Of a stretch of 64,000 nucleotides of DNA, positions 39,950 through 48,938 are shown piece by piece. The DNA is from Salinarimonas sp. (GTDB lineage Bacteria > Pseudomonadota > Alphaproteobacteria > Rhizobiales > Beijerinckiaceae), in NCBI RefSeq assembly GCF_040111675.1, contig NZ_CP157794.1, positions 2,563,501-2,627,500 on the forward strand, in the 5' to 3' direction. Below the pieces are notes generated by a model. The model was not told the origin of the DNA. It saw nothing but the letters and a program-made list of their open reading frames with translations, and ran no database searches. The stretch's first letter is position 1, and the number at the start of each line of letters is the position of its first letter. The position numbers and the translations under genes are program-made.

Positions 39950-41464
39950 TCACCCCACCCCCACCTGCCGATAAACCCCCGCATAGCCCCGCACCGACCC
40001 GTCCCACCCCATCGGCCGGGTCATGGCCGCCCGGCGCATCGCCTCGAGCCGCGAGCGGGCGCCGAAGGCGTCGAGGGCGCGGCGGATTGCGTCGAGGAAG
40101 GCGGGGAGGCTCGGGCGCTCGAACAGGAAGCCGGTGAGGCCGTCGTCGATCGTGTCGGCGAGGCCGCCGGTCCTGTGGGCGATGGGGAGCGAGGCGAACC
40201 GCTGGGCGTACATCTGCGAGAGGCCGCAGGGCTCGAAGCGGGACGGCATCAGGAGGAAGTCGGAGCCGGCGTACATGCGCCGGGCGTTGGCCTCGTCGAA
40301 GCCGATCTCGACGCCGACCATGCCGGGGTGGCGCCGCGCGAGCGCGCGCAGCTCGCTCTCGAACCGGCCTTCCCCGCGGCCGGTGACCACGATCTGCCCG
40401 CCGGCGGCGACGATGGCCTCGGCGGCGTCGATGGCGAGGTCGACGCCCTTCTGGTGGACGAGGCGGGAGACGACGGCGAAGAGCGGGCCGACGGAGGCGC
40501 AGAGCCCGAAGGCGCGGCGCACGGCGGCGGCGTTGGCGGCCTTGCCCTCCCAGGCGTTGAGGTCGAAGGGCGCGGCGAGATGCGGGTCGAGGCGCGGGTC
40601 CCAGCTCGCGTCGATGCCGTTGACGATGCCCGACAGCCGGCCCTGCGCCGCGCGCAGGCGCAGGAGCCCGTCGAGCCCGCAGCCGTGCTCGGGCGTGGTG
40701 ATCTCGTGCGCGTAGGTCTGCGAGACGGTGGTGACGTGGTCGGCGTAGGACAGGCCCGCCTTGAGGAAGGAGAGCTTGCCGTGGAACTCGACGCCGTCGA
40801 GGCCGAAGGCGTCCCGCGGCACGCCGAGGCGCTCCATCCGGGCCGGCGAGAACAGGCCCTGGTAGGCGAGGTTGTGGACCGTGATCACCGAGGGGACGCG
40901 GATCCCCTCCCAGGCGGCGTAGGCGGCGGCGAAGCCGGTCGGCCAGTCGTTGAGGTGGAGGAGGTCCGGGCGCCAGTCGAGCTCCCCCGCCCCGCGGGCG
41001 ATCTCGGCCGCGGCGAGGCCGAGGCGGGCGAAGCGCACGTCGTTGTCGCGCCAGTCGACGCCGTTCGCGTCGCCGTAGGGCGTGCCCTCGCGGTCGAACA
41101 GCGCCTCCGAGACCACGACGTAGACGACCAGCCCGTCGGCGAGGTCGATGCGGCCGAGCCCGCAGGCCGGCACGCCGCGATGCGCCGGCAGGCGCGCGAC
41201 GATCGGCATGTCCGGGTGCTGCGCCAGGATCGCGCGATAGCCGGGGATCAGAACACGGGCGTCGACGGCGCCGCGCATGGCCCGCGGCAACGCCGAGGAG
41301 ACCTCGCCCAGCCCGCCGGCCTTGACGAAATCGCTCATCTCGGGCGTGACGAACAGCACCTTCGGCGCGGCCCGCGGCACGGCCGGAAGAACCGGGGACA
41401 CGGCGGTCGCGAAGGCGCGCTCGTCCGACCTCTCCGCCGCCATGCGTGCCGGCGCGGTGCTCAT
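39950..41464 (-). CDS. glgA: Glycogen synthase (ADP-glucose)
   Basis: 504-residue GT5 glycosyltransferase that extends glycogen from ADP-glucose. The ADP-glucose-binding signature is KAGGLGEVSSALP at about residue 48 (Glu in place of the usual Asp). LHLNDWPTGFAAAY, ITVHNLAYQGLF and the C-terminal lobe motif PSRFEPCGLSQMYAQRF with TGGLADT complete the enzyme. A 35-residue N-terminal extension precedes the first beta strand. Together with glgP it gives both arms of glycogen turnover; glgB and glgC are not in the window. Confidence 0.96.
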   Translation of the reverse strand: MSTAPARMAAERSDERAFATAVSPVLPAVPRAAPKVLFVTPEMSDFVKAGGLGEVSSALPRAMRGAVDARVLIPGYRAILAQHPDMPIVARLPAHRGVPACGLGRIDLADGLVVYVVVSEALFDREGTPYGDANGVDWRDNDVRFARLGLAAAEIARGAGELDWRPDLLHLNDWPTGFAAAYAAWEGIRVPSVITVHNLAYQGLFSPARMERLGVPRDAFGLDGVEFHGKLSFLKAGLSYADHVTTVSQTYAHEITTPEHGCGLDGLLRLRAAQGRLSGIVNGIDASWDPRLDPHLAAPFDLNAWEGKAANAAAVRRAFGLCASVGPLFAVVSRLVHQKGVDLAIDAAEAIVAAGGQIVVTGRGEGRFESELRALARRHPGMVGVEIGFDEANARRMYAGSDFLLMPSRFEPCGLSQMYAQRFASLPIAHRTGGLADTIDDGLTGFLFERPSLPAFLDAIRRALDAFGARSRLEAMRRAAMTRPMGWDGSVRGYAGVYRQVGVG

Positions 41465-41766
41465 GGGCGTCCCCCCGAAGCTCTGGGAAATGATGTCTGC
41501 GACCTTAGTCTAAGTCGCCTCGCAACGCCAGGATTTTTTGCAGCGCAACACGGCGTCGGCGTGCGATTTTCGCGATTCCCGATACGTACAAATCGCAAGT
41601 GTGGATAACGGGCATAAAGGGGAGAGAAGCCGGCAAACAGCCGAGCTTGGGCCGCTGGCCCGCTACGATCCTCCCCAGCAGTCGCGTTCATCATCGTCTT
41701 GGTCGGTCGGGGGCGTTCGCGCGGGTGTTGAGCCGTGCGCGCCGATGCTTGCAGAGGATGACGGTC

Positions 41767-41982
41767 ATGCTTGACAGTGAGATGACGGCGGCCCGCCCGC
41801 GCGCCAAGCGCGTCGGGCCCTCGCGGGGAGCGGCCAGCGAGGCTTCCAGACCTTGCCGACGCTCCGCCCGGTCCGACGACGACGGCTTCGGCCGCCGCGA
41901 GGTCGTCGTGCACGGGATGCGGATCACCCTGCCGGCCCTGCGGTTCATGGAGCGGCCGGCGCCGAGCCCGCGGGGGCGCTGA
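41767..41982 (+). CDS. Possible small open reading frame of unknown function
   Basis: 71 codons in the 480-bp gap upstream of glgA (41465-41944), running 38 bp into the 3' end of the convergent ATPase gene. The product is very basic, with no motif I recognise; the last third (REVVVHGMRITLPALRFMERP) looks most protein-like. GAGGATGACGG upstream is a passable ribosome site. It may be chance in GC-rich DNA. The rest of the gap shows nothing I can name beyond the glgA upstream region. Confidence 0.25.
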   Translation: MLDSEMTAARPRAKRVGPSRGAASEASRPCRRSARSDDDGFGRREVVVHGMRITLPALRFMERPAPSPRGR

Positions 41983-43903
41983 TCGTTCGAGACGCGGCCG
42001 CGCCGCGGCGCGCGGCGCGGCCCGGGGCGGGGGCGAGCGCCCGCAGCGCGTTGAGGATCGCCGCGACGTCGATCGCCTCCTGCAGGAGCGCGCCTTCGAC
42101 CGGGGTCAGGAAGCCGAACGCCGCCGCGATCATGCCGGCGACCGAGAGCCCGATTCCGAGCCCGACGCTCTGGAGCGCGATGGTGCGGGCGCGCCGGGCG
42201 ACCGCGAGGGCGTCCGCCACGGGCTCGAGCCGGTCGACCAGCAGCACGGCGTCCGCCGCCTCGGCGGAGGCGGCCGCGCCCCGCGCGCCCATGGCGACGC
42301 CGACGTCCGCCGCGGCGAGGGCGGGCGCGTCGTTGACCCCGTCGCCGAGCATCATCACGGGCCCGCGCGTCTTCTCGGCGGCGACGACGGCGACCTTGTC
42401 CGCCGGGGCGAGATCCGCGGCCACGCGATCGAGCGGCAGATCCGCCGCGATGGCCTCCGCCACGGCGGCGCGGTCGCCGGTGGCGAGGACGAGACGGACG
42501 AGGCCCTCGCGCCGCAGCCGGGCGAGGAGCGCGGCCGCGCCGCCGCGCACCCGGTCGGCGAGGACGATCTCGGCCGCCGGGCGGCCGGCGATCGTCACCC
42601 GGGCGCGGATCGCGCCGGGCGGATCGCCGGCGCGGGCGGGCGCGCCGGCGACGTCGACGGCGAGGCCTTCCACGCGGCCAGACAGCCCCTCCCCCGCGCG
42701 CTCCGCCACCTCGGTGGGAGTCGCCAGCGCGAGATCCTTCGCCCGCGCGGCCGCGACGAGCGCCTGCGCCGCGACGTGGCTCGAGGCCTGCTCCAGGGAG
42801 GCCGCGAGGCGCAGGATCGCGTCGGGATCGGCGCCGTCGGCGGTCTCCACGGCGACGAGGGCGGGCGCGCCGTCGGTGAGCGTGCCGGTCTTGTCGAGGA
42901 CGAGGACGCGCACCGCCGCCATGCGCTCCAGCGCGCCGCCGCCCTTGACCAGAACGCCGGTCTCGGCCGCACGCGAAAGGCCGGCGACGATGGCCACCGG
43001 CACCGCGAGGATCAGCGGGCAGGGCGTCGCCACGACGAGGACCGCGAGGGCTCGCACCGGATCGCCGCTCGCGAGCCAGGCCGCGCCGGCGATCGTCACC
43101 GTGACGGCGAGGAACAGGAGCGCCCAGCGATCGGCGAGCCGCGCCATCGGCGCGCGCTCGGCGCGGGCGCGCTCCACGAGGCGCACGATGCCGGCATAGG
43201 TGCTCTCGGCCGCCTCGCGCTCGGCCACGAGATCGAAGGCGTCGCCGAGATTGGTCGCGCCGGAGAGGACCGCGCCGCCGCCGCGGAGCGAGGCCGGCAG
43301 CGGCTCGCCGGTGAGCGCGGACGTGTCGAGCAGCGCCGCGGCGCCCGGCGCGAGGCGGCCGTCGACCGGCACGACGTCGCCCTTGCGCACGAGCAGCCGG
43401 TCGCCGGGGCGGACCGCGGCGAGGGGGACCTCCGCGAGCCGGCCGTCCGGCTCGTGGCGCTGGGCGGCGCGCGGCGCGCGGGCGAGGAGCGCCGTCATGC
43501 GCCGGCCGGCCCGGCCCTCGGCATAGGCTTCCAAGAACTGCCCGCCGGCATACATCACGGCGACGACCGCGCCCGCGAGGGCCTCGCCGAGGAGGAGCGC
43601 GCCCGACATCGACAGGGCCGCGACGATGTCGAGCCCGACCTCGCCGCGGCGCAGGCTGGTGGCGATCTCGACGAGGAGCGCCGCGAGGACGGGGACGATT
43701 CCGGCGACGAGGATCGCCCGGGCGAGGCTCGGATCGAAGCCGAGGACGGGCGCCGCGAGGCCGCCCACGAGGCCGGCGAGGGCGATCAGCAGGAGGGCGA
43801 GCCGCAGCCGTCCGGCGCGCCCGGCGAGGACGTCGCGCAGGGGCGAGACGGTGTCCGGCGCGGCGCCGAGCGGGTCGGCGGAGCGGGCTGCGGTGGCGGG
43901 CAT
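41945..43903 (-). CDS. P1B-type metal-transporting ATPase with a TPC motif
   Basis: 652-residue heavy-metal P-type ATPase. It has no N-terminal CxxC metal-binding domain. Membrane helices surround an actuator domain with LDTSALTGEPLP, the in-membrane metal site reads ATPCPLILAVP (TPC in place of CPC or SPC), the phosphorylation site is DKTGTLTDG and the hinge is GDGVNDAPALAAADVG. The last membrane segment ends LLQEAIDVAAILNALRAL. TPC-type pumps are little characterised; iron, manganese, nickel or cobalt are candidates. An Irr-like half palindrome lies just upstream, hinting at iron or a related metal. Confidence 0.92.
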   Translation of the reverse strand: MPATAARSADPLGAAPDTVSPLRDVLAGRAGRLRLALLLIALAGLVGGLAAPVLGFDPSLARAILVAGIVPVLAALLVEIATSLRRGEVGLDIVAALSMSGALLLGEALAGAVVAVMYAGGQFLEAYAEGRAGRRMTALLARAPRAAQRHEPDGRLAEVPLAAVRPGDRLLVRKGDVVPVDGRLAPGAAALLDTSALTGEPLPASLRGGGAVLSGATNLGDAFDLVAEREAAESTYAGIVRLVERARAERAPMARLADRWALLFLAVTVTIAGAAWLASGDPVRALAVLVVATPCPLILAVPVAIVAGLSRAAETGVLVKGGGALERMAAVRVLVLDKTGTLTDGAPALVAVETADGADPDAILRLAASLEQASSHVAAQALVAAARAKDLALATPTEVAERAGEGLSGRVEGLAVDVAGAPARAGDPPGAIRARVTIAGRPAAEIVLADRVRGGAAALLARLRREGLVRLVLATGDRAAVAEAIAADLPLDRVAADLAPADKVAVVAAEKTRGPVMMLGDGVNDAPALAAADVGVAMGARGAAASAEAADAVLLVDRLEPVADALAVARRARTIALQSVGLGIGLSVAGMIAAAFGFLTPVEGALLQEAIDVAAILNALRALAPAPGRAARRGAAASRTISAPAGSAPAAP

Positions 43904-43925
43904 CGACGGGTCCGGGCGCTGTGGA

Positions 43926-43940
43926 TCGGAACCGTTCTAA
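43926..43940. promoter_or_regulatory. Imperfect Irr-like box upstream of the P-type ATPase
   Basis: TCGGAA-CCG-TTCTAA: the right arm is identical to the boxes at the suf promoter and the left arm matches in four of six positions, with the same 3-bp spacer. It lies 23-37 bp upstream of the ATPase start, in the 91-bp gap after the DUF3140 gene. Confidence 0.35.
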
Positions 43941-43994
43941 GGTGGCCGCGCCGCCCCCGCCTTGCGCGACGTCAAACGCCGGGCCTGCCCCGCA

Positions 43995-44333
43995 TCATTT
44001 CAGCGGGTCGTGGCCCCAGTTCATCAGCGAGTAGCGCCAGCGGGAATGCTCCTTGCCGTCGCTCGGCCCGCCCTGCTTCAGGTGGCGGTGGACGTAGCCG
44101 ACGACCTTCTTCATGTGGGCGTAGTCGTCGTCGTCGAGCTCGGCCTTCTTCTTGTGCTTGATCTCGACGATGCGCCGGCCGGACTTGTGGCCCACCGCCT
44201 CGTCCTCGCCCTCGTGCGTCCAGCCGACGTTCTGCGACGCCTCGGTCTCGAGCCATTCCTCGAGCTCCTTCGGCGTCATGTTCACCGCGTCGTTGAACTC
44301 GGCGTAGATCTCTTGCTTCTCCCGGTCGTCCAT
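43995..44333 (-). CDS. DUF3140 domain protein
   Basis: 112-residue protein that fits the DUF3140 family: FNDAVNMTPKELEEWLETEAS near the start, GHKSGRRIVEIKHKKKAELDDDDYAHMKKVVGYVHRH in the middle and SRWRYSLMNWGHDPLK at the end. It is strongly charged, with no signal or membrane segment. Function is unknown; family members often sit among stress or DNA-repair genes. The ATG at 44333 gives MDDREKQEIYAEF. It precedes the ATPase gene by 91 bp on the same strand. Confidence 0.9.
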   Translation of the reverse strand: MDDREKQEIYAEFNDAVNMTPKELEEWLETEASQNVGWTHEGEDEAVGHKSGRRIVEIKHKKKAELDDDDYAHMKKVVGYVHRHLKQGGPSDGKEHSRWRYSLMNWGHDPLK

Positions 44334-44464
44334 GGCGCGTCTCCCGTGTGACATGAGGCGGGTCAACGCGCGCGGGACGGCCGAGGTCGAGCGACGCGCC
44401 GTCGCGGCCGCAGCGGCGACGTGCACCATGGCCGGGGGCGCCCGATGACGGGCGCGACGAAGTT

Positions 44465-44620
44465 CCCCTCTCCCTGGTGGAGAGGGGCCAGGGGTGAGGC
44501 GCGTCGCGCAGGTCTCCAAGCTCGCGGAGCGAGCGCGCACGCAAGGCAGTGCTGCATCCAGAACGGAGACAGTCCTGCACGCCCCTCACCCCCGGCCCCT
44601 CTCCACGAGGGAGAGGGGAG
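44465..44620. repeat. Paired palindromic repeats, family 2 (CCCCTCTCCC type)
   Basis: Left hairpin CCCCTCTCCC-TGGT-GGAGAGGGG (from 44466) with CAGGGGTGAGG after it, and right hairpin CTCTCCACGAGGGAGAG (to 44620) with CCCCTCACCCC before it. The two are in inverted orientation around about 80 bp, giving a fold-back of about 155 bp. The same core lies at 14549-14588. The right hairpin forms the 3' end of the neighbouring MobA-like gene. Confidence 0.75.
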
Positions 44621-45200
44621 AGCCGAGCGCCGCCAGCGCCTCGGGCGTATCCACGTCGACCAGCACCCGGTCGTCGCCCCAGGGCAGCTCGCGCACGTCG
44701 GCGCGCCCCTTCAGGAGCGGCCCCGCCCCCCGATCCCCCGAGAGCCCGGCGATCTCCGGGGCGAGGCGGCGGGCCAGCAGGACCGGATTGCCGCGCCGGC
44801 CGGCATGGACGGGAACGATCGCGGCGGCGTCGGGGGTCTCGGCGAAGGCGGCGATCAGCGCGTCGAGGACGTCCGCGCCGAGGAGGGGCATGTCGCCGAG
44901 GCACACGACCGCGCCCGCAGCGTCGCCCGGCAGCGCGGCGAAACCCGCCTTCAGCGAGGTGGAGAGGCCCTGCGCGTAGTCCGGATTGTCGACGAAGGTG
45001 ATCGGCAGCCCGTCGAGCGCGGCGCGGACCGCCGCGGCCGCCCGGCCGAGAACCACCATCACCGGGTCGGCGCGGGAGGCGACGGCCGCTTGCGCCACCC
45101 GCCGCACCAGCGGCTCGCCGTCGAGCTCCGCCAGCAGCTTCGGCGTCTCGCCGAAGCGGGAGCCGAGGCCCGCGGCGAGCACGATCGCGGCGACGCTCAC
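44586..45200 (-). CDS. MobA-like molybdenum cofactor nucleotidyltransferase
   Basis: 204-residue NTP-transferase of the MobA/MocA group, which adds CMP or GMP to molybdopterin. The signature is LAAGLGSRFGETPKLL at the N-terminus, then CLGDMPLLG, with GNPVLL and DVDTPEAL at the end. Enzymes for xanthine-oxidase-family proteins normally use CTP (MocA), which suits the adjacent CO-dehydrogenase genes. The GTG start at 45200 overlaps the upstream stop (GTGA). The last 11 or so codons (SPLSLVERGRG) are read from the palindromic repeat, so the natural C-terminus has been replaced or extended. Confidence 0.88.
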   Translation of the reverse strand: MSVAAIVLAAGLGSRFGETPKLLAELDGEPLVRRVAQAAVASRADPVMVVLGRAAAAVRAALDGLPITFVDNPDYAQGLSTSLKAGFAALPGDAAGAVVCLGDMPLLGADVLDALIAAFAETPDAAAIVPVHAGRRGNPVLLARRLAPEIAGLSGDRGAGPLLKGRADVRELPWGDDRVLVDVDTPEALAALGSPLSLVERGRG

Positions 45201-46234
45201 GTCTCGTCTCCCGCAGCCTCCGGGCCGGCGCTGGGCTCGCCGCCGCGGGGCTGGGGCCGGGAGACGATCTCCATCAGGAGGCCGCCGACGCCCATGCCCA
45301 TGATGTCGGCGCGCGTCACCGGGAGCCCGGCGAGGAGGCGGTGGAGCACCCAGTCGAAGCCGTTCTCCTTGGGCGAGCGCGCGCAGCCCGGCGCGCCGAC
45401 GACGGGGCGCCCGGCGATCTCTCCGACGAGGAGCAGGTTGCCGGGGTCGACCGGCATGCCGAAATGGTCGACGCGCCCGCCCGCCGCCTCGATGGCGGCT
45501 GGGATGACGTCGCGCCGGTCGGCGATGGCGGAGGCGCCGAAGACGACGATCAGCTCCGCCTCGCTCGCCGCGAGCGCCCGCAGCGCCTCCGCGAGGTCCG
45601 GGGCGGCGTGGGGCGTGCGGGTCTCGCCGACGATGCGGGCGCCCGCGGGCCCGAGGCGGGTCTCCAGCACGCGCAGGGTCTTGTCGACGACGGTCGGCTT
45701 GAGCGCCGGCAGCAGCGTCGAGACGACGCCCACCCGCGTGCGCAGATAGGGCGCGACGCTCAGCGTCCCCTCCCCCGCCGCGACGACGGCGCGGGCGAGG
45801 CGATCCTCGGGCACGGCGTAGGGAATGATCTTCACGGTCGCGACCATCTCGCCCTCGACCACGGGCTTGAAGGACGCCAGCGTCGCGACCGTGATCGCCT
45901 CGTCGACGGCGTTGACCCGGTCGACGGCGGCGGCGTCGGCGAGGAGCACGCCCGGGCGGGTGGCGAAGAGGTTGACGCGCCCGGTGAACGGCGCCTCCGC
46001 GCGCAGCCCCTCCCCCGCCGCCGCGGTCGCGAGCCGGGCGGCCGCGGCGTCCTCGCCGACGTCGCCGGGCTCGAGCCGCACGGCGACGATCTCCGCGATG
46101 CCCGCCTCGGCGAGCGCCGCCGCCTCGGCCTCGCCGATCGGCGCGCCCTTCTTGAGCACGATCCCCGGCGCCTTGACGGAATGGACGGAGAGCGCGCCGA
46201 TCGCCTCGCGGACGGGGAGCGTGGCGAAGATCAT
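45197..46234 (-). CDS. Molybdopterin-binding protein (MoeA/MoaB-like domain)
   Basis: 345-residue protein with a molybdopterin-binding domain at about residues 170-320 (VGVVSTLLPALKPTVVDKTLRVLETRL, ELIVVFGASAIADRRDVIPAAIEAAGG, HFGMPVDPGNLLLVG). The N-terminal half is of the kind often found fused or linked to MobA-type proteins in cox clusters. It probably helps insert or modify the Mo cofactor of the CO-dehydrogenase-like enzyme. Overlaps: ATGA with the XdhC gene upstream and GTGA with the MobA-like gene downstream, so the three are translationally coupled. Confidence 0.87.
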   Translation of the reverse strand: MIFATLPVREAIGALSVHSVKAPGIVLKKGAPIGEAEAAALAEAGIAEIVAVRLEPGDVGEDAAAARLATAAAGEGLRAEAPFTGRVNLFATRPGVLLADAAAVDRVNAVDEAITVATLASFKPVVEGEMVATVKIIPYAVPEDRLARAVVAAGEGTLSVAPYLRTRVGVVSTLLPALKPTVVDKTLRVLETRLGPAGARIVGETRTPHAAPDLAEALRALAASEAELIVVFGASAIADRRDVIPAAIEAAGGRVDHFGMPVDPGNLLLVGEIAGRPVVGAPGCARSPKENGFDWVLHRLLAGLPVTRADIMGMGVGGLLMEIVSRPQPRGGEPSAGPEAAGDET

Positions 46235-46923
46235 GGCGCGCGCCTGCGATCCCGGCGCAGCTGCCCGACGATCTCGCCGAGGACCGAGACGGCGATCTCG
46301 GCCGGGGAGACGGCGCCGATGTCGAGGCCGATCGGCGCGTGGATGCGCGCGATGGCGGCCTCCTCGAAGCCCGCCTCGCGCAGGCGCTCGACCCGGCGCG
46401 CATGGGTCTTCTTCGAGCCGAGCGCGCCGATGTAGAAGCACTCCGCATTCAGCCCGGCGGTCAGCGCCGGGTCGTCGATCTTCGGGTCGTGGGTGAGCGC
46501 GACGAGCGCGGTGTAGCGGTCGAGCGGGCGGGCGGCCAGCGCCTCGTCCGGCCAGACGTCGAGGAGCTCGACGTTGGGGAAGCGCTCCGGCGTCGCGAAG
46601 GCGGTGCGCGGATCGACGATGGTGACGTCGAAGCCGGCGATCTTCGCCATGGGCGCCAGCGCCTGGGAGATGTGGACGGCGCCCACCACCAGGATGCGCG
46701 TCGGCGGGACCTGGACGCCGAGGAAGACCTCGCCCTCGGGCGTCTCGACGATGCCGGACTTGCCCTTGCGGAGCGCGTCGTGGAGGGCGTCCGCCAGCGG
46801 GTCGGCGTCGATCTCGCCCTCGCGCACGAGCCGCTGCTCGCCGGTCGCGAGATGCGTGACGAGGATCGCCGCACGGCGCGCGGCGCGCTCCTGGTTGAGG
46901 GCGGCGAGGAGGGGGAGCTTCAT
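46231..46923 (-). CDS. XdhC family protein (Rossmann C-terminal type)
   Basis: 230 residues. The C-terminal Rossmann domain of XdhC/CoxF-type chaperones is clear: ILVVGAVHISQALAPMAKIAGFDVTIVDPRTAFA, ALVALTHDPKIDDPAL and FYIGALGSKKTHARR. These proteins bind and sulfurate the Mo cofactor and load it into xanthine-oxidase-family enzymes. The N-terminal 95 residues lack the usual XdhC N-domain, which is carried by a separate gene at 47309-47650. A 385-bp gap with a repeat element separates the two. Confidence 0.92.
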   Translation of the reverse strand: MKLPLLAALNQERAARRAAILVTHLATGEQRLVREGEIDADPLADALHDALRKGKSGIVETPEGEVFLGVQVPPTRILVVGAVHISQALAPMAKIAGFDVTIVDPRTAFATPERFPNVELLDVWPDEALAARPLDRYTALVALTHDPKIDDPALTAGLNAECFYIGALGSKKTHARRVERLREAGFEEAAIARIHAPIGLDIGAVSPAEIAVSVLGEIVGQLRRDRRRAP

Positions 46924-47080
46924 GGGGCGATCCTCGAGGCGGCGGGGCCCCGGCAGGACGAGCGCGCCGCCGATGCAGGCCCTCCCCTCTCCCTCGTGGC
47001 GGCTGGCTTCGCGCATCGTGCAGAGCGCCGCTCGTCCGTCGCCTTCATGGCGTGTGCATGGCAGGCGCGCCGACCCTTTT

Positions 47081-47279
47081 CCTTCCCTGTAGGGGAAGGT
47101 GGCGCCGCGCGAAGCGCGGTGACGGATGGGGCGCGCGGGACGCGCGTTCGGCGAAGCCGAAACAGACGGGTGAGGCCGGCGGCCGCCCGGTCTTCCGCTC
47201 CGCGAAACGCGTCGCTTTCGCGCCGCGCCCCATCCGTCTCGCCGCTGCGCGGCGTTCCACCTCCCCCTACAGGGAAGGA
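47081..47279. repeat. Fold-back repeat element, family 1, copy 2
   Basis: About 199 bp with the same CCTTCCCTGTAGGGGAAGG end and internal GGATGGGGCGCGCG block as the copy at 28799-28994. It sits inside the cox operon, in the gap (46924-47308) between the two XdhC-type genes; the rest of the gap shows nothing I recognise. Confidence 0.8.
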
Positions 47280-47308
47280 CGGTCGCGCCTCTCGCCGATC
47301 GCTCGCGT

Positions 47309-47650
47309 TCATTCCACCCGCTCCACGTACACCCGGATGCGCCCACCGCAGGAGAGCCCCACGCGCCAGGCGGTCTCGTCGGCGACGCCGAACTCGAGCA
47401 TCTTCGGCGCGCCGGTCTCGATCACGTCGATCGCGTCCGCGATCACCGCGCCCTCGACGCAGCCGCCGGAGACCGAGCCGAGGAAATCGCCCGCCTCGTC
47501 GATGACGAGATGCGAGCCGACGGGGCGCGGGGCCGAGCCCCAGGTCTCGACGACGGTGGCGACGGCGACGCCGCGGCCGGCCTCGCGCCAGGCCTGGGCC
47601 GCCGCGAGGATGTCCTCGTCGGTGGCGACGGGGATGGCCGTGTCGGTCAT
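47309..47650 (-). CDS. XdhC/CoxI family N-terminal domain protein
   Basis: 113-residue stand-alone XdhC_CoxI domain: DEDILAAAQAWREAGRGVAVATVVETWGSAPRPVG, then SVSGGCVEGAVIADA with the conserved cysteine that binds the cofactor, and SCGGRIRVYVERV at the end. It works with the Rossmann-type partner at 46231-46923 in Mo-cofactor handling. The ATG at 47650 is preferred because GAGGAGG lies at proper distance; an ATG two codons earlier is too close to it. It follows coxE by 17 bp. Confidence 0.9.
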   Translation of the reverse strand: MTDTAIPVATDEDILAAAQAWREAGRGVAVATVVETWGSAPRPVGSHLVIDEAGDFLGSVSGGCVEGAVIADAIDVIETGAPKMLEFGVADETAWRVGLSCGGRIRVYVERVE

Positions 47651-47667
47651 GGGCATGTCCTCCTCGG

Positions 47668-48885
47668 TCAGGCGACGGCGCGCAGCCAGGCGCGGGGATC
47701 GGCGTCGCGGGAGCGCCGGGCGGAAAGCGCCTCGCAGAGCGTCTCCATGGAGCCGATATTGTGGATCGGCCGGAACTCGTGCACGTGCGGCAGCATCGCC
47801 TTGATGCCCGACGCCCGCGCCTCGAAGCGGTCGTAGCGCAGCAGCGGGTTGAGCCAGATCAGCCGGCGGCAGGAGCGCTTGAGCCGGTCCATCTCGAATT
47901 CCAGCGTCGTGTCGACGTCGCGCTCCAGGCCGTCGGTGAAGAGCAGCACCGTCGCCCCCTGGCCCAGAACGCGGCGCGACCAGTCGCGGTTGAAGGCGTG
48001 CAGGCACGTGGCGATGCGCGTGCCGCCCTCCCAGTCCTTCACGCGCCCCGCGGCGCGGGCGAGCGCCTCGTCGGGGTCGCGGTTCGCCATCTCGCGGGTG
48101 ATGTTGGTCAGCCGCGTGGCGAAGACGAAGCTGTGCACGCGCCGGCGCTTCTCCGCCATGGCGTGGAGGAAATGCAGGAACAGGCGCGAATACTCCGCCA
48201 TCGAGCCCGAAATGTCGAGGAGCGCGACGAGCGGGGGCGGCTTGATGATCGGCGCGCGCCAGGCGATGTCGATGGTCGCGCCGCCGGCGCGCATGGAGCG
48301 GCGCAGCGTCCGGCGCATGTCGACGACGGCGCCCTTCGGGTCGGAGGCGAAGCGCCGGGTCGGCCGGGCGTCGTCGGGGAGCTCGAGGGCGGCGATGACG
48401 CGCTTGGCCTTGGCGATCTCGGCGGCGGACATCTGGGAGAAGTCCTTCTCTCGCAGGACCTCGCGGTCAGACACCGTGAGCCGGGCGGAGAAGCGCTCCT
48501 CCTCCTTCGGCGGGGGGCGCTCCTGCTTGGGCGGATTGAGCCCCTCCTGCACGCGCGCGGCGCCGGCCTTCGGCTTGTCCTCGGGCTTCTTCGCGCCCGG
48601 CGACATGGGCGACATCTGCGCGATCAGCTTCTCGATCAGCGCGCGACGGCGCCAGAACAGGCGGAAGGCCTGGTCGAACAGGAGCGTGTGCTCGTGGCGC
48701 TTCACGAAGACGGCGTGGAGCGTCCAGTAGAAATCCTCGCGGCTACCGATCCGCGCCGCCTCGACCGCGGCGATCGCGTCGAGCACCGCGCCCGGGCCGA
48801 CGGGGATGCCGGCGGCGCGCAACGCGCGGGCGAAATAGGCGATGTTGTCGGCGAGCTTGCCGGGGGTGGGTTCGGGAGTGTCCAT
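47668..48885 (-). CDS. coxE: VWA domain protein CoxE
   Basis: 405-residue CoxE-type protein with a C-terminal von Willebrand A domain. The MIDAS motif is LLDISGSMAEYSRLF and the second metal residue lies in VLLFTDGLERDVD. The N-terminal half is helical and the middle is a Lys/Pro-rich linker. With the MoxR ATPase CoxD it acts as a chaperone pair that matures the Mo-containing active site of CO dehydrogenase; that role is established for form I enzymes and inferred here. The ATG at 48885 gives MDTPEPTPGKL. Confidence 0.92.
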   Translation of the reverse strand: MDTPEPTPGKLADNIAYFARALRAAGIPVGPGAVLDAIAAVEAARIGSREDFYWTLHAVFVKRHEHTLLFDQAFRLFWRRRALIEKLIAQMSPMSPGAKKPEDKPKAGAARVQEGLNPPKQERPPPKEEERFSARLTVSDREVLREKDFSQMSAAEIAKAKRVIAALELPDDARPTRRFASDPKGAVVDMRRTLRRSMRAGGATIDIAWRAPIIKPPPLVALLDISGSMAEYSRLFLHFLHAMAEKRRRVHSFVFATRLTNITREMANRDPDEALARAAGRVKDWEGGTRIATCLHAFNRDWSRRVLGQGATVLLFTDGLERDVDTTLEFEMDRLKRSCRRLIWLNPLLRYDRFEARASGIKAMLPHVHEFRPIHNIGSMETLCEALSARRSRDADPRAWLRAVA

Positions 48886-48938
48886 CACGAGCGCCTCCCC
48901 GCTTCCCCCTGGCGGCCGGTGCACAGCCGCGCACCGGC

